64,000 bases of DNA from Lysobacteraceae bacterium (GCA_023657465.1 JAGTJX010000002.1:62001-126000), one strand, 5' to 3'; numbered from the stretch's first letter, positions 17,691 to 27,511 are shown. The notes: generated by a model not told the origin, from the letters alone. Numbers and translations are program-made.

Positions 17691-18196
17691 AGGTCACTCT
17701 CGGGGATTCCTACTCAATTTCAGATATTACCGAAGGAGATAAGGCTGCCTACGTAGAGCATTTGCAGGAAAAGCAAATTTACGATAATATCTTAGCAATC
17801 CCTTATCCCTATACAGCTGCTGATGCAGATTGGTGGCTCGCAAATGGAAATCTAAAACGCAATTGGGCAATTCGGAGATCCGATGGTTTTCTAATAGGAT
17901 GTGTTGGATTTCAAGATCCTGAACCATTCGGTCTCCATCGTGCTGAGTTGGGATATTGGCTTGCTAAACCTTATTGGAGCAAAGGCATCATGACTGATGC
18001 TGTAAAGGCAATCACTGAGTATGGTTTCAAAGAATTGGGGTTAGTACGCATAACTGCAAATGTGTTTCATTTTAATGTCGGATCTGGAAAAGTTCTCGTA
18101 AAAGCTGGATTTCAACTCGAAGGAGTATTAAGAAACCATTATGTCAAAGGCGGAAAGATTTTTGATGGGATCCTTTATGCAAAAATTAAAGAATAA
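17687..18196 (+). CDS. GNAT acetyltransferase, RimJ/RimL-like
   Basis: 169 residues with the acetyl-CoA fold of the RimJ/RimL type: GCVGFQDPE, ELGYWLAKPYWSKGIMTDA and ANVFHFNVGSGKVLVKAGFQLEG. The substrate cannot be told; ribosomal-protein N-termini or small molecules are usual. The ATG at 17687 overlaps the upstream TGA (ATGA); a GTG at 17681 is the alternative. Its 3' end overlaps the next gene by about 30 bases. Confidence 0.83.
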   Translation: MKVTLGDSYSISDITEGDKAAYVEHLQEKQIYDNILAIPYPYTAADADWWLANGNLKRNWAIRRSDGFLIGCVGFQDPEPFGLHRAELGYWLAKPYWSKGIMTDAVKAITEYGFKELGLVRITANVFHFNVGSGKVLVKAGFQLEGVLRNHYVKGGKIFDGILYAKIKE

Positions 18197-19253
18197 AGTT
18201 GTAAGCGCACTCTATCTATTCAGTTTGACTTGTTCAACGCTCGCTCATGCAGGCAATGAGCTCAGTTATCCGCAAGAATCTCATTTGAAGAACATGAAGC
18301 AACTCACCTTCGGTGGAGACAACGCCGAGGCGTATTGGAGTTTTTCGGGGCGCGAGCTAGTGTTTCAATCAAACAATAAAAACTGGGATGCGAAGTGCGA
18401 TCAAATTTTTTCACTCAACGTTGATGCGAACGAAAGTGAATTAAAAACCTCAAACCGTATTAGCACAGGCCAGGGACGTACGACTTGTTCTTATTTTATG
18501 CCAGATGATCAGAGGATTATTTATGCTTCCACTCATCTTGGAGGAAGCGACTGTCCTGTAGAGCCTGATCATTCGGCGGGTGCATATGTATGGGCGATTT
18601 ATGATTCTTACGACATTTTTGTAGCAAACCGTAAAGGTGAAGTGCTTGAGCAGCTCACGAATACTCCTGGTTACGATGCAGAGGCAACTGTTTCACCTCT
18701 TAGGGATAAAATAGTATTCACTTCCACACGTGGCGGGGATCTCGATCTCTGGATCATGGACATCGATGGTACTAATCAGAAGCAGCTCACTTATGGGTTA
18801 GGTTATGATGGCGGAGCGTTCTTCTCACCCGATGGCAAAAGGATCTTGTTCAGAGCGTCTCGCCCAGAAACAGAAGTAGAGAAAGACAAATACAAAAAAC
18901 TCCTCTTACAAGGTTTGGTAGAACCTACCAACATGGAAATCTATTTGATGGACATCGATGGTACTAATCTTAAGAAGGTCACTAGTCTTGGCAGGGCGAA
19001 CTGGGCACCGTTTTTCCATCCCGATGGAAAACGTATTCTGTTTTCATCGAATCATCACTCAAACAAGGGACGTATATTCAATATCTTCATGATTAACGAA
19101 GATGGAACAGGTTTAGAGCAAGTGACCTACGATACAGTCTTCGATGCATTTCCAATGTTCTCGCCCGATGGCAAGAGACTCTCGTTCTCTAGTAATCGCA
19201 ATAACGGTGGATCTCGAGATACCAATGTGTTCATAGCAGAGTGGGCTGAATAG
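18165..19253 (+). CDS. Exported TolB-like beta-propeller protein
   Basis: About 362 residues. The N-terminus (MGSFMQKLKNKVVSALYLFS, then cleavage near AHA-GN) is a signal peptide, so it is periplasmic. At least five PD40/WD40-like repeats follow, of the type FSPDGKRILF: FHPDGKRILFSSN, FSPDGKRLSFSSN, with intervening YLMDIDGTN and WIMDIDGTN strands. Such propellers bind protein partners. It is not in a tol-pal cluster, so it is probably not TolB itself. GGAAAG lies 7 bases before the chosen ATG; starts at 18141 and 18177 are also possible. Confidence 0.78.
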   Translation: MGSFMQKLKNKVVSALYLFSLTCSTLAHAGNELSYPQESHLKNMKQLTFGGDNAEAYWSFSGRELVFQSNNKNWDAKCDQIFSLNVDANESELKTSNRISTGQGRTTCSYFMPDDQRIIYASTHLGGSDCPVEPDHSAGAYVWAIYDSYDIFVANRKGEVLEQLTNTPGYDAEATVSPLRDKIVFTSTRGGDLDLWIMDIDGTNQKQLTYGLGYDGGAFFSPDGKRILFRASRPETEVEKDKYKKLLLQGLVEPTNMEIYLMDIDGTNLKKVTSLGRANWAPFFHPDGKRILFSSNHHSNKGRIFNIFMINEDGTGLEQVTYDTVFDAFPMFSPDGKRLSFSSNRNNGGSRDTNVFIAEWAE

Positions 19254-19355
19254 TTTTCGCGCTGGGTTAGACGTTTGCTCGTCGCGCTATCATTGTAAAT
19301 CCCTCAACAAAGAGTCATAACTAAGGCTCAATCTACAATAGAGAAAGGGACAAAA

Positions 19356-19928
19356 ATGAAAACATTATTATTAGCAGCATTACTTTCAGCATCAGTATCA
19401 AACGCAGCTCTTTATGAAGCAGACAAGGCTCACTCCGAAATCGGTTTCAAAGTGAAGCACCTCATGGTTTCAAAAGTGAAAGGCAAATTCAAAGAATTCG
19501 ACTTCAGTTATCAGTTTGATGAAAAATCAGGAATTAAGGGAATTAAATTTAAAGCAAAATCAGCAAGCATCGATACAGGGAATCCTAAGCGCGATGAGCA
19601 TCTTCGCAATCAGGACTTCTTTGATGTGAAGAAGAAAGGCAACGAAGAGATTACTTTCGAATCTCTTGAGACCGAGAAAAAAGGTGACAAGTATCTCATC
19701 AAAGGCAAACTCACCCTAAAAGGCATCACCAAAGACGTAGAGTTCTTGGCTGAATGCGCAGAGAACACAGACCCTTGGAACAACCTCAAAATGGGTTGCG
19801 AACTTGAAGGCAAAATCAATCGTGAAGACTTCAATCTAGGTTGGAACAAGCCCCTTACTAAGGGTGGCCTCCTCCTCGGTAAAGAAGTGTTCTTAGATAT
19901 TGCTACAGAAGCTCAAATCAAAAAATAA
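19356..19928 (+). CDS. YceI-family periplasmic lipid-binding protein
   Basis: 190 residues. Signal peptide MKTLLLAALLSASVSNA then ALYEADKAHSEIGFKVKHL, the classic YceI start. KSASIDTGNPKRDEHLRNQDFFD is the family's conserved central loop and KLTLKGITKDVEF a conserved strand. YceI proteins are lipocalin-like barrels that bind isoprenoid lipids in the periplasm. AGAAAGGGAC lies before the ATG. Probably a single gene or the lead of a short operon with the YebC gene 24 bases downstream. Confidence 0.92.
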   Translation: MKTLLLAALLSASVSNAALYEADKAHSEIGFKVKHLMVSKVKGKFKEFDFSYQFDEKSGIKGIKFKAKSASIDTGNPKRDEHLRNQDFFDVKKKGNEEITFESLETEKKGDKYLIKGKLTLKGITKDVEFLAECAENTDPWNNLKMGCELEGKINREDFNLGWNKPLTKGGLLLGKEVFLDIATEAQIKK

Positions 19929-19951
19929 GTATTAGGAAGTAAGGTTCAGTC

Positions 19952-20668
19952 ATGGGTGCACAGTGGAAACATGCAGGTCAGCAGGAGAACGCAAATAAGC
20001 GAGGCGCGATTATTGGGAAGCTCGTCAAAGAGATTCTCGTAGCTGCAAAAACTGGGGATCCTAATCCTAGTAATAACTCTCGTTTAAGAGTGGCTGTTGA
20101 AGCTGCAAAAAAAGCCTCTGTGCCCCGTGATACTATTGAACGCGCTATCAAGCGCGGATCAGGGCAATTAGAGCCAGTGAACATCGAGATGGTGACTTAT
20201 GAAGGATTCGCTCCCCACCAAGTACCAGTAATCGTTGAATGCCTCACTGAGAATAGAAACAGAACAGCTGCAGACGTACGTGTTCTCTTCCGTAAGGGAC
20301 AACTCGGTAATACAGGATCTGTAGGTTGGATGTTTGACCGTTTAGGAGTGATCGAAGCGACGCACTCAGATGGTAAGACAGATATTGAGTCAGTCGCAAT
20401 CGAAGCAGGCGCTCAGAACGTAGAGCCTCTAGAGAAGTCAGACGTTCCAGCAGGCCAAGCAGGTGCAAGATTCTTCTGTGAGACGACGGATCTCGATGTC
20501 GTCACTAAGTTTTTAACAGCCGCAGGTTGGGTACTCACTCAAGCTGACATGAACTACATTGCTAAAAACAAAGTAGAGCTCAGTGATGACCAGAAAAAAG
20601 AAGTCGTATCATTCTTAGAGAGTCTGGATGAAAACGACGACGTTCAAAAAATTTATACTGCGATTTAA
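19952..20668 (+). CDS. YebC/PmpR (TACO1) family protein
   Basis: 238 residues. MGAQWKHAGQQENANKRGAI corresponds to the MAGHSKWxN start of the family, in a variant form. NSRLRVAVEAAKKASVPRDT, RAIKRGSG, VTYEGFAPHQVPVIVEC and NRNRTAADVR are core family motifs. Members are reported as DNA-binding regulators or as translation factors for proline-rich stretches. It ends 10 bases before the convergent SDR gene. I give no symbol because the N-terminus is divergent and function varies within the family. Confidence 0.93.
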   Translation: MGAQWKHAGQQENANKRGAIIGKLVKEILVAAKTGDPNPSNNSRLRVAVEAAKKASVPRDTIERAIKRGSGQLEPVNIEMVTYEGFAPHQVPVIVECLTENRNRTAADVRVLFRKGQLGNTGSVGWMFDRLGVIEATHSDGKTDIESVAIEAGAQNVEPLEKSDVPAGQAGARFFCETTDLDVVTKFLTAAGWVLTQADMNYIAKNKVELSDDQKKEVVSFLESLDENDDVQKIYTAI

Positions 20669-20678
20669 TTTTCTCTGC

Positions 20679-21617
20679 TTAATTTTCTAAGTGTCTTAAG
20701 TTCTTCAAGCTCTCTACACAGCTAATCAGTGGTGCGTAGTTGAAGTCTTTTCTGAATCGCTCATCTGAGAGTAGCGTTGGGTAGCGAATATAGTCGATCA
20801 AGTGTTTAGGAATACGGCTCATCCCCACTGCTTTGAGGATCGATGCAGCTGAGTAAGCCACAAACGGTGGAATCGGAATCGGTGTCCCTCCCGCAAGTTC
20901 AATCGCATGAGAGTAAGGGATCACTCCTTCACCAATCACATTATAGATCCCACTATGATTCGCACGCATGGCGAGAATGATCGCTCGTGCCATGTCTTCT
21001 TGGTCAATGAATTGCATCATGGGATCAAACCCCATGACCATAGGGCAGTACTGAGACTTGAGAATCTTAGTGATGTCGTTCTGGAGTCTCGAGCCTACGA
21101 CATTCGTCGGACGTAGGATCGTCGTGTGAATGCCAGGATTCTGAAGTAGAAAGTTTGTAGCGTAGTGGTCGAGATCGACTGCGTCCTGAAGTTCTGGGAA
21201 GAGCTGGCTTGCACGCAGAGGTTGATCCTCTGTGATGTGCATGGGGTTTAATCCGTGCGCACCGTAGACGTGGAAGGTGCTGAAGACGACGACGTTCTTG
21301 ACACCGTACTTCTTCGCTAGATCGAGGAGATTACGAGTCCCTAAGACGTTCACATTATAGCGCTCATGGAAGTTGGCCTCCGAAGTAGTCCGTATGCGGC
21401 CCATGTGAATGAGTGTGTGGAATCTGTGCTTACGGAAAATGTCCGCCATCTTTCTATGGGTGTAGGAGACTTCGACGAACTCTCCTGGGAACGCAGCTTG
21501 TGATGGCCAAGATCTCGCGTCTGCACCAACGAGTTCATGGCTCTCCTTCAAGCGCTCGGCGACTAACCTTGCAAGACCCCCAGTTGCTCCTGTGATGAGT
21601 ACATTGCCGAATCTCAT
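20679..21617 (-). CDS. NAD-dependent epimerase/dehydratase-like SDR lacking the catalytic Lys
   Basis: 312 residues. The Rossmann start VLITGATGGLA (residues 6-16) and the STFHVYG strand (113-119) mark an extended SDR. The usual YxxxK reads HYATNF: Tyr152 is there but residue 156 is Phe, not Lys, so classical chemistry may be lost or changed. It overlaps the acyltransferase start region by 4 bases (21614-21617), so the pair is coupled, suggesting a role in lipid or envelope metabolism. The substrate is unknown. Confidence 0.82.
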   Translation of the reverse strand: MRFGNVLITGATGGLARLVAERLKESHELVGADARSWPSQAAFPGEFVEVSYTHRKMADIFRKHRFHTLIHMGRIRTTSEANFHERYNVNVLGTRNLLDLAKKYGVKNVVVFSTFHVYGAHGLNPMHITEDQPLRASQLFPELQDAVDLDHYATNFLLQNPGIHTTILRPTNVVGSRLQNDITKILKSQYCPMVMGFDPMMQFIDQEDMARAIILAMRANHSGIYNVIGEGVIPYSHAIELAGGTPIPIPPFVAYSAASILKAVGMSRIPKHLIDYIRYPTLLSDERFRKDFNYAPLISCVESLKNLRHLEN

Positions 21618-22477
21618 GTGTAGATCCGATCACCGCGTTCAAGCAGTCCTTGGTTAATTTCTTTTTGAAGGGTCATGCGGACACGCTCGACCATTGCTCT
21701 CACTTCTTCGTCAGTGGCGTCAGGATTAGCGTCGAAGTGAATAGGTTCGCAATATCTGATTTGAATCTTAGTAGGAAGCGGGACTAAACCCATGAAGCCA
21801 AGCCAGGGGAAAAGTGGGGTGATGGGGAGATAGGGAATGCCTAACGTCTTAGCGATGGGCTTGGCATCTACTAGTCCTGGATAAGCTTCTTCATGCCCAA
21901 TGATGGCGACTGGGACTACGGGAGATCCTGTTTCTAGAGTGAGTCTTAAGAATCCAGAACCGAATCCTTGAAGCTGGTACTTCTTCTCGATCGTCTTGCC
22001 GCTGCCTTTGACACCCTCAGGGAACACGACGACGGTCTCGTCTTTCTCAAGTAAGTCTTTGCAATTCTTCTGATCGCCTACGATCTGTCCGCATCTCATG
22101 TAGAAATCTGCAATCCAAGGAAGTGACGAAACCCATCGCTCGACCATGCCTCGGCCAATGCGTGGGGGCTCTCCTTCAAACAGCATCGATAGAATCACCA
22201 TCATGGCATCAATGGGGATTTGGCCACCGTGGTTACCAACGACGACTGCGCGTCCCTTGGGAAGTCGATCAATATTTTTGGTTTCTACTCGGAAGTAACT
22301 TTTGTAAAGCCACTTGAATGAAGCAACAGCAGTCTTGATCGTCTGAGGATCCAATCCCCATTCATCGAAGCCTGCAGAGTTCAAATGTAAAGGTGCTCTT
22401 GCAATGCGATCGAGCTCGTCTGCCGAAAGACCTGCTTCGATGATGCGTTGTCTGAGTTTAGCGAACATTCCAGCCAT
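21614..22477 (-). CDS. 1-acylglycerol-3-phosphate acyltransferase-like protein (PlsC family)
   Basis: 287 residues. VVVGNHGGQIPIDAMM carries the His and Asp of the acyltransferase motif in the spaced form NHxGxxPxD found in diacylglycerol/TMEM68-like members. VVFPEGVKGSGKT is the second conserved block and GSPVVPVAIIGHEE the third. It probably esterifies a lysolipid at the inner membrane. It is translationally coupled to the SDR downstream and lies 13 bases from the start of the intergenic gap before the 1074-residue protein gene. Confidence 0.85.
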   Translation of the reverse strand: MAGMFAKLRQRIIEAGLSADELDRIARAPLHLNSAGFDEWGLDPQTIKTAVASFKWLYKSYFRVETKNIDRLPKGRAVVVGNHGGQIPIDAMMVILSMLFEGEPPRIGRGMVERWVSSLPWIADFYMRCGQIVGDQKNCKDLLEKDETVVVFPEGVKGSGKTIEKKYQLQGFGSGFLRLTLETGSPVVPVAIIGHEEAYPGLVDAKPIAKTLGIPYLPITPLFPWLGFMGLVPLPTKIQIRYCEPIHFDANPDATDEEVRAMVERVRMTLQKEINQGLLERGDRIYT

Positions 22478-22489
22478 AGAGTCTTCTTA

Positions 22490-25400
22490 TCATGTCCCTG
22501 TAAGTTTTTCTGAACAAATGGTTTTCTTCAATGCTTCCCATTTTGTTGCTAAGTGATTGATCAGTTTTTGACCATAAAATGTTCCCGCATAAAGAGCTGT
22601 AGATAGAATCGAAACTCTTGTGATTTTCTCACCCCAAGATGAACTTTCGTCAAACGAGTCCACCATGAGAAATGTTGCAAAATAGGTAGTAGTGAGTGCT
22701 CCGATGAGGGTGCTTGTCCATGTGACAGATTTGTTTTCGGTTGTGAACACCGGAGGGTTTTTCAAAGCATAAGTCATCAGTGCATGTGCATTGAGCTTCT
22801 CTAGTTCTTCTGTCGAGACTCCACCATTCTTATAAGTCGCGATCAAATCATTATAGGCGTTGGTGATTTCAGAAGAGTCGTTCTTTTCCATAGCCAGTTT
22901 GAGTCTTGCCAAATATCCATAATATTTTTTAACGTCATGAGTCTTCGATATTCTTTCTGACTGAGGCAGGTTCAAATGATCCTCTATTTCACGAAGTGCT
23001 TCTCTCAGTTCCTTTGGAGCTTTTGAGATGGATAGATCGAAGAGTGATTGTAGTTCTTTGTAGCCTTCCTTCCATCTGTCTTCTTCATTGAGTCTTCCCC
23101 CTTGGCTGATGAGAGTAGTGGCTCTTTGCAATTTCTGAGTGAGCTCTGAGATATCATCCATGTCCATTTGGATTCCTCGATTCACAGGTTCCCAAATCCA
23201 GGCGTAACTCCAATTTGACCAAATAAAATAATAAATAAATCCATAGAATGCTTGATCAATATCTTGACCAGCAATGAGCACTCTGCCGACAAATAAAGTC
23301 ATGATGAGTTTCGCTTGAATTGTTTTAGTTTTTTTGATGATGCTTCTTAAATACAGTGAACCGTAATCTGCTTTTGGAATATTTAGAGAGTTACTGATCC
23401 AAGATTTAATTCCGCTGATATACGAGCGTGCGATAGGTTTTGGGGTTTGAGTGATGTATTCTCTAGGATTGTATTTTGGATCGGTCAGTTTCTGGTTGAT
23501 TTCGTGAAGTTGCGCTGCAGTTTTGATATCAGAAACGTCAGGTTGTTTCTGATAAACCATGGCAAGCATCGCTGGCACAGTCATATTGTAAGCTACTACT
23601 TGGTCGATGGTGTCTACCAAGTGTCCAGGATTCGTACTGAAAGCTGAGCCTTCTCGTGCAGCGAGTGCATCGGGCTTTGTGAGGTCAGCTCGATCACCGA
23701 ATAATGCCATTTGATCTACAGTGAGTAAGTAATCTACTAAGAATTGTTGCCAGAATATTTCTGTAACGAAGTGATTGGGCTCAATCGTTTTTAAGTATGT
23801 ATATTCGCTGACACCGAAATTAGAAATATTTTGAATTGATTTTGAAATAGTCGCATCCCATTTGTGTTTGAAATGTTTCTTCGCTTGCTCGGAGCTTGAT
23901 CTACTATTGATTTTTTCAGCAGTAGATTGAGCCACTTTATAGAACTCAACAATATCTTTTTTAGAAAGTGATTTTAGATCAGCGTTGAGAGATCCCGTAT
24001 CCATGAGTTGTTGATAGACAGCCATGAGTTCTGCAGAAGTATCTTCCCATCGCCGATTGAACTCCTCTTTGTTCTTAAGAGATTCAGGGTGAGTTTCAGC
24101 CACAGATAGCGTGACAGGATCTATTCCCGTTTTACTAGAGACCACAGTATGAGCCATGAGCCAAGCAATGGAGGTGAGGCGCTTCTTCTGATCAAGTCTC
24201 GCTGCTATCTCAGCTGCTTTCTGATCTTTTTCTTTTTTATGATCTTGCTTACTCAAGAGTGGATTAATGAATCCTACAGAGTTTTTAAAAGGAGATACCC
24301 CCAACTGCAATGTTTTCAGAAACAGTGGCTGCCTGGTGAGATCGGCAATGTGGTGAAAGAAGGGGCGGCTGAGCTCTGCATAGGCCTTGATCCCATAGGT
24401 GGCCAGTGTTTTTTTGAATGACCACCCTTTGGTTTTCCCAATCAATGTTCCTGCGGCATAGAGAATGGGGACGAAGGACGATAGCCAGAGTGTACTCTTG
24501 AGAAGTGTGATCCTGTAAACTTGATCCTTTAAAACATCAGGCCAATAATTATTATAAACTTCATTAATGATGTGATTTGCCCAAGCGTGGTCATGCCCAG
24601 TGTAGACCACAGCTCCCAGACCGAATACTCCTCCTACGGCTAGAGCGAGTTTCTTCATGCGGTCAGCTTTGAATGTTTTCTTCCAAGGGCTTACTTTTTT
24701 GACTTCAGGAACAAGATTCTTCTGTGTCTTAAATTCATTCATCCACTCATCAAATGTGAACTGATCTCGAAGCTTCTCATTGGGTGAGCTGTTACGGAAG
24801 GCAAGTGATTGCAGGATTTTGAGTTGCTGACTACCGATAGCTTGTAGTGCTTGATCGGTGAGGGAGTCCTGTTCTTGAACGGGGACATCACCAGCATTCA
24901 AAATAGCCTGACTTTCTGCAGGTAAGTAAGGAGCTAGTAAGACTGAGAGAGTGGCTTGCGCAGTACCGATTTGCATTTTAATAGTTTCACGGTCTAGAAC
25001 TTGAAAGAGTTTCCTCTGCGGAAATTCTGTTTCTATCGCTACGTCACCTGCATTCCATATTTTGTTTTCTGGGACTATAGCATCGGAGGCAATTTCTTCT
25101 GAAGTGAAGGGTTTCAAGTCTTTCGAAATAAACTGAATGTTTAAATTCTTCGAAAGATATCGCGCAGGTACTCGACCCATATCGAAAAACGGAATTGGGC
25201 TATTGAAGAGCGCTTCTCGAGCATAGACCATATCAGCTGCGAGAATTCGTTCATCGTTTTTGATAATAATCATGAGCTCTTTGTCGAAGCTCACAGAGAG
25301 TGCATCGATTCCTTTGATTTCATGAGTCGCAATCGTTTCTCCTTTTCGGATGAGATTGAGTCTCAGTTCACCTTTGGGACCAATCGTAGGTTGGAATTCT

Positions 25401-25714
25401 TTTTCAAATTCCGAGAATGCATACGTAGGGAGTGCTGCCTGAAGTTCTGAAAGAGAGTAAGTTCTGTTGTGCTTTCCATCGATGAGAAATTGATTCGTAA
25501 TGTTCCAAGCGTCTGTGCTTCTTGGGGGGAGAGCCGTTTCACTCGCGTTTTCTAATCTTGTAACGAGTGAAGCAAGCTTCGGATCTTTGAGGATTACATT
25601 TTCTATCCGAGAGAGATCATCGGTAGATTCAGTGTCTTGTGCCCATGCTAAACTTGAGGTGAGTGGATTCAACCACAGAGCAGAGATGAGTGTCCAAACG
25701 AGTAGATTCTTCAC
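22490..25714 (-). CDS. Large exported or membrane protein of unknown function (1074 residues)
   Basis: N-terminus MKNLLVWTLISALWLNP, then a likely signal cleavage near AWA-QD. Residues ~30-345 look like an exported soluble domain. From ~355 come hydrophobic stretches (LALAVGGVFGLGAVVYTG; LWLSSFVPILYAAGTLIG), a long helical part, then further segments (LIMTLFVGRVLIAG; FYGFIYYFIWSNWSYAWIW; LIGALTTTYFATFLMV). This suggests a membrane-anchored protein with a periplasmic domain. I recognise no family. It has no internal stop and a GC content like its neighbours, so it is an intact native gene. Expression is probably from its own promoter. Confidence 0.78.
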   Translation of the reverse strand: MKNLLVWTLISALWLNPLTSSLAWAQDTESTDDLSRIENVILKDPKLASLVTRLENASETALPPRSTDAWNITNQFLIDGKHNRTYSLSELQAALPTYAFSEFEKEFQPTIGPKGELRLNLIRKGETIATHEIKGIDALSVSFDKELMIIIKNDERILAADMVYAREALFNSPIPFFDMGRVPARYLSKNLNIQFISKDLKPFTSEEIASDAIVPENKIWNAGDVAIETEFPQRKLFQVLDRETIKMQIGTAQATLSVLLAPYLPAESQAILNAGDVPVQEQDSLTDQALQAIGSQQLKILQSLAFRNSSPNEKLRDQFTFDEWMNEFKTQKNLVPEVKKVSPWKKTFKADRMKKLALAVGGVFGLGAVVYTGHDHAWANHIINEVYNNYWPDVLKDQVYRITLLKSTLWLSSFVPILYAAGTLIGKTKGWSFKKTLATYGIKAYAELSRPFFHHIADLTRQPLFLKTLQLGVSPFKNSVGFINPLLSKQDHKKEKDQKAAEIAARLDQKKRLTSIAWLMAHTVVSSKTGIDPVTLSVAETHPESLKNKEEFNRRWEDTSAELMAVYQQLMDTGSLNADLKSLSKKDIVEFYKVAQSTAEKINSRSSSEQAKKHFKHKWDATISKSIQNISNFGVSEYTYLKTIEPNHFVTEIFWQQFLVDYLLTVDQMALFGDRADLTKPDALAAREGSAFSTNPGHLVDTIDQVVAYNMTVPAMLAMVYQKQPDVSDIKTAAQLHEINQKLTDPKYNPREYITQTPKPIARSYISGIKSWISNSLNIPKADYGSLYLRSIIKKTKTIQAKLIMTLFVGRVLIAGQDIDQAFYGFIYYFIWSNWSYAWIWEPVNRGIQMDMDDISELTQKLQRATTLISQGGRLNEEDRWKEGYKELQSLFDLSISKAPKELREALREIEDHLNLPQSERISKTHDVKKYYGYLARLKLAMEKNDSSEITNAYNDLIATYKNGGVSTEELEKLNAHALMTYALKNPPVFTTENKSVTWTSTLIGALTTTYFATFLMVDSFDESSSWGEKITRVSILSTALYAGTFYGQKLINHLATKWEALKKTICSEKLTGT

Positions 25715-25795
25715 CTATTCTTTTCGGAGAATTTGTGATGGTAATAGAGAGGAAAGTGATCTGACTCATGAATAGAACGTCAAAGTGTTGTCGGT

Positions 25796-26188
25796 CTATT
25801 TCCCAAAGGTTATTTTAAACTCTTGGCAGCGCTTGATCTGGTGAAGCTCTTTAGTTTCGATGGCGGTTAAGGTGCCAACTTTTGATTTGGACTCTAACTT
25901 TTTACGATGCTCAAGATACTCTTGCTCCTGTAAAGACCCAGTGAGGTTTCTGATTTTGTCCAGACCCTTACCATCATTAAAGGTGAGAGCGAGTTCTGCA
26001 TCTGCTGCAATTATCTTTTTACGAACTACAGTAAGCTCGGTTTTCTTAGTCTGGTAATGAGCATATTCCTTAGCGGTTTTTTTTAGAATGTCTTCGATGA
26101 GAAAAGTAAAGTTTTCTTTTAGATTTTCAATTTGAACTAAAGTGAGAGTTTTTTTCATATTATTAAAAAGATAATAATCATCCATCAT
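25796..26188 (-). CDS. Small helical protein, last gene of the protease operon
   Basis: 130 residues, highly charged and predicted helical (LVQIENLKENFTFLIEDILKK; EQEYLEHRKKLESKSK), without a signal peptide or membrane segment, so probably cytoplasmic. The ATG at 26188 overlaps the TGA of the decayed caspase-like gene (ATGA), so it was part of the same operon. The short A/T-rich start MMDDYYLFNNMKK could instead begin at the internal Met 11. No known domain. Confidence 0.55.
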   Translation of the reverse strand: MMDDYYLFNNMKKTLTLVQIENLKENFTFLIEDILKKTAKEYAHYQTKKTELTVVRKKIIAADAELALTFNDGKGLDKIRNLTGSLQEQEYLEHRKKLESKSKVGTLTAIETKELHQIKRCQEFKITFGK

Positions 26189-27511
26189 TTCCGAGCAGTA
26201 TTAAACTTGTAAAAATCTCTGCTGAGTTTTGCTGTAAAAAAAATTCGATATGGCTTTTTATTTAAAAATGCGCGCTCCTTTGGCTTAAAGTTTTTGCAAG
26301 GAGTTGAATAATCATATTTTCCACTAGGAGTTTCGATTTTCAAGCAAGGGGATTTTTGGTTTGCTACAGGAGGTTTGAACTTATCAAAGAGTAAATAATG
26401 AAGCAATAAACTTGCCAATGGATAGAATGCTAAAGAAGAGGTATAACCATCACCAAATTCAAAAAAGTTTGCATCATATTCTTGATCAAATTCAATGACA
26501 GGTTGGTTTTCGAGAATACGCGTTAGTTACAAAACTAATTTTTTTTCTAGTTGAATGAGAGAATCATGTTTTTTTACTTGATTATTTATTTTTTCAAGTT
26601 CGTTTTTAATTTCGGTTTTTTTTGTCTCCAACGGAGAGATGACTTGATTGAGTGAATCTAGCCAATGGTCCATTTTTTTAATTTCATTTTCTGATGAATA
26701 AGTGCTGTCAAAGTAATCAGCATCAAGCGAGTGGTAGTGTGGGATTGTTTTTTCAATAATAGATGTTTTCCATGGAATCCATGATGAAGTTGGTTTTTTA
26801 TATCCAGAGATGCTTGGATTTCCAACGCATGCTTGGCTGCCAGTAAAAGTTTGTCTTGTCATGGATAAATATAAATCTTCCATGGATAAAACTTGTTTTG
26901 CTCCATTAGATAACGCACTTAGGTTTGCAGCAAATTCATTGGAACAAGAGGTGGCTTCACTAGGACTTGAGCTCACTACACAGGCAAACTCAGAGAAAAG
27001 ATCAATAGAGAGTCCGCCGTAGCAACTGTCATCAAAAATGCTTAATTTTATTTTTTATCTGCTATTTTTTTGAGTAAAGGTTTGAACTCCTCAGCATTAA
27101 TATACTGCCCATCAATCGCCCAGGTATGCGGAGCTTGACTGCCGTGGGTTTGAATGTGAATGAGCGCTTGATCCCCCTTTTTTGCGTTTTCATATATGTA
27201 TTGAAGTTGTGCTTTGATGTTTGCCACAGTTGAACGTTTGATTGAACCGCTTTTCAATTCCGTTGCTTGCTCAATCATTTTTTTACTCCAAGAATTGGTA
27301 ATCTAGACAGTTTCTGATTTTTCTCCATCAAATAAAACAATTCTTTCTGAGTTTTTGTAAGCATTGAGAGAGTAAATGAAGTTATGTTGAAATTGATTGT
27401 ATGCATCTGTGCCATCGTCTTCACCATAATTAAAACCCATGTTTTTGGTTGTGATTTCTGTGCGTAACTTACCGAGCACTGAAGAGTTATCGCTAAGAGT
27501 AGAAGAATCAT
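26185..27511 (-). pseudogene. Caspase-fold (clan CD) cysteine protease gene, broken by four lesions
   Basis: Pieces joined in order: a signal peptide (MILLLLAITLQCSVSYAQKS, start 27511); a frameshift at about 27422-27450; YGEDDGTDAYNQFQHNF; an in-frame TAG (27303-27305); LIHIQTHGSQAPHTW with the His of the dyad (27144-27146); a frameshift at the A run 27048-27056; SIFDDSCYGG with the Cys (codon 27022-27024); then SSSPSEATSC; an in-frame TAA (26527-26529) and a C-terminal part to 26185. His and Cys strands in this order are typical of caspase/C13/C14-type proteases. Two stops and two indels suggest real decay rather than one read error. It is the third of four coupled genes. Confidence 0.75.

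Noticed and set aside
20679-21617. GDP-fucose or UDP-galactose epimerase assignment for the SDR
   Set aside because: The YxxxK motif is incomplete and the context is lipid-related, so a sugar-epimerase name is not supported.
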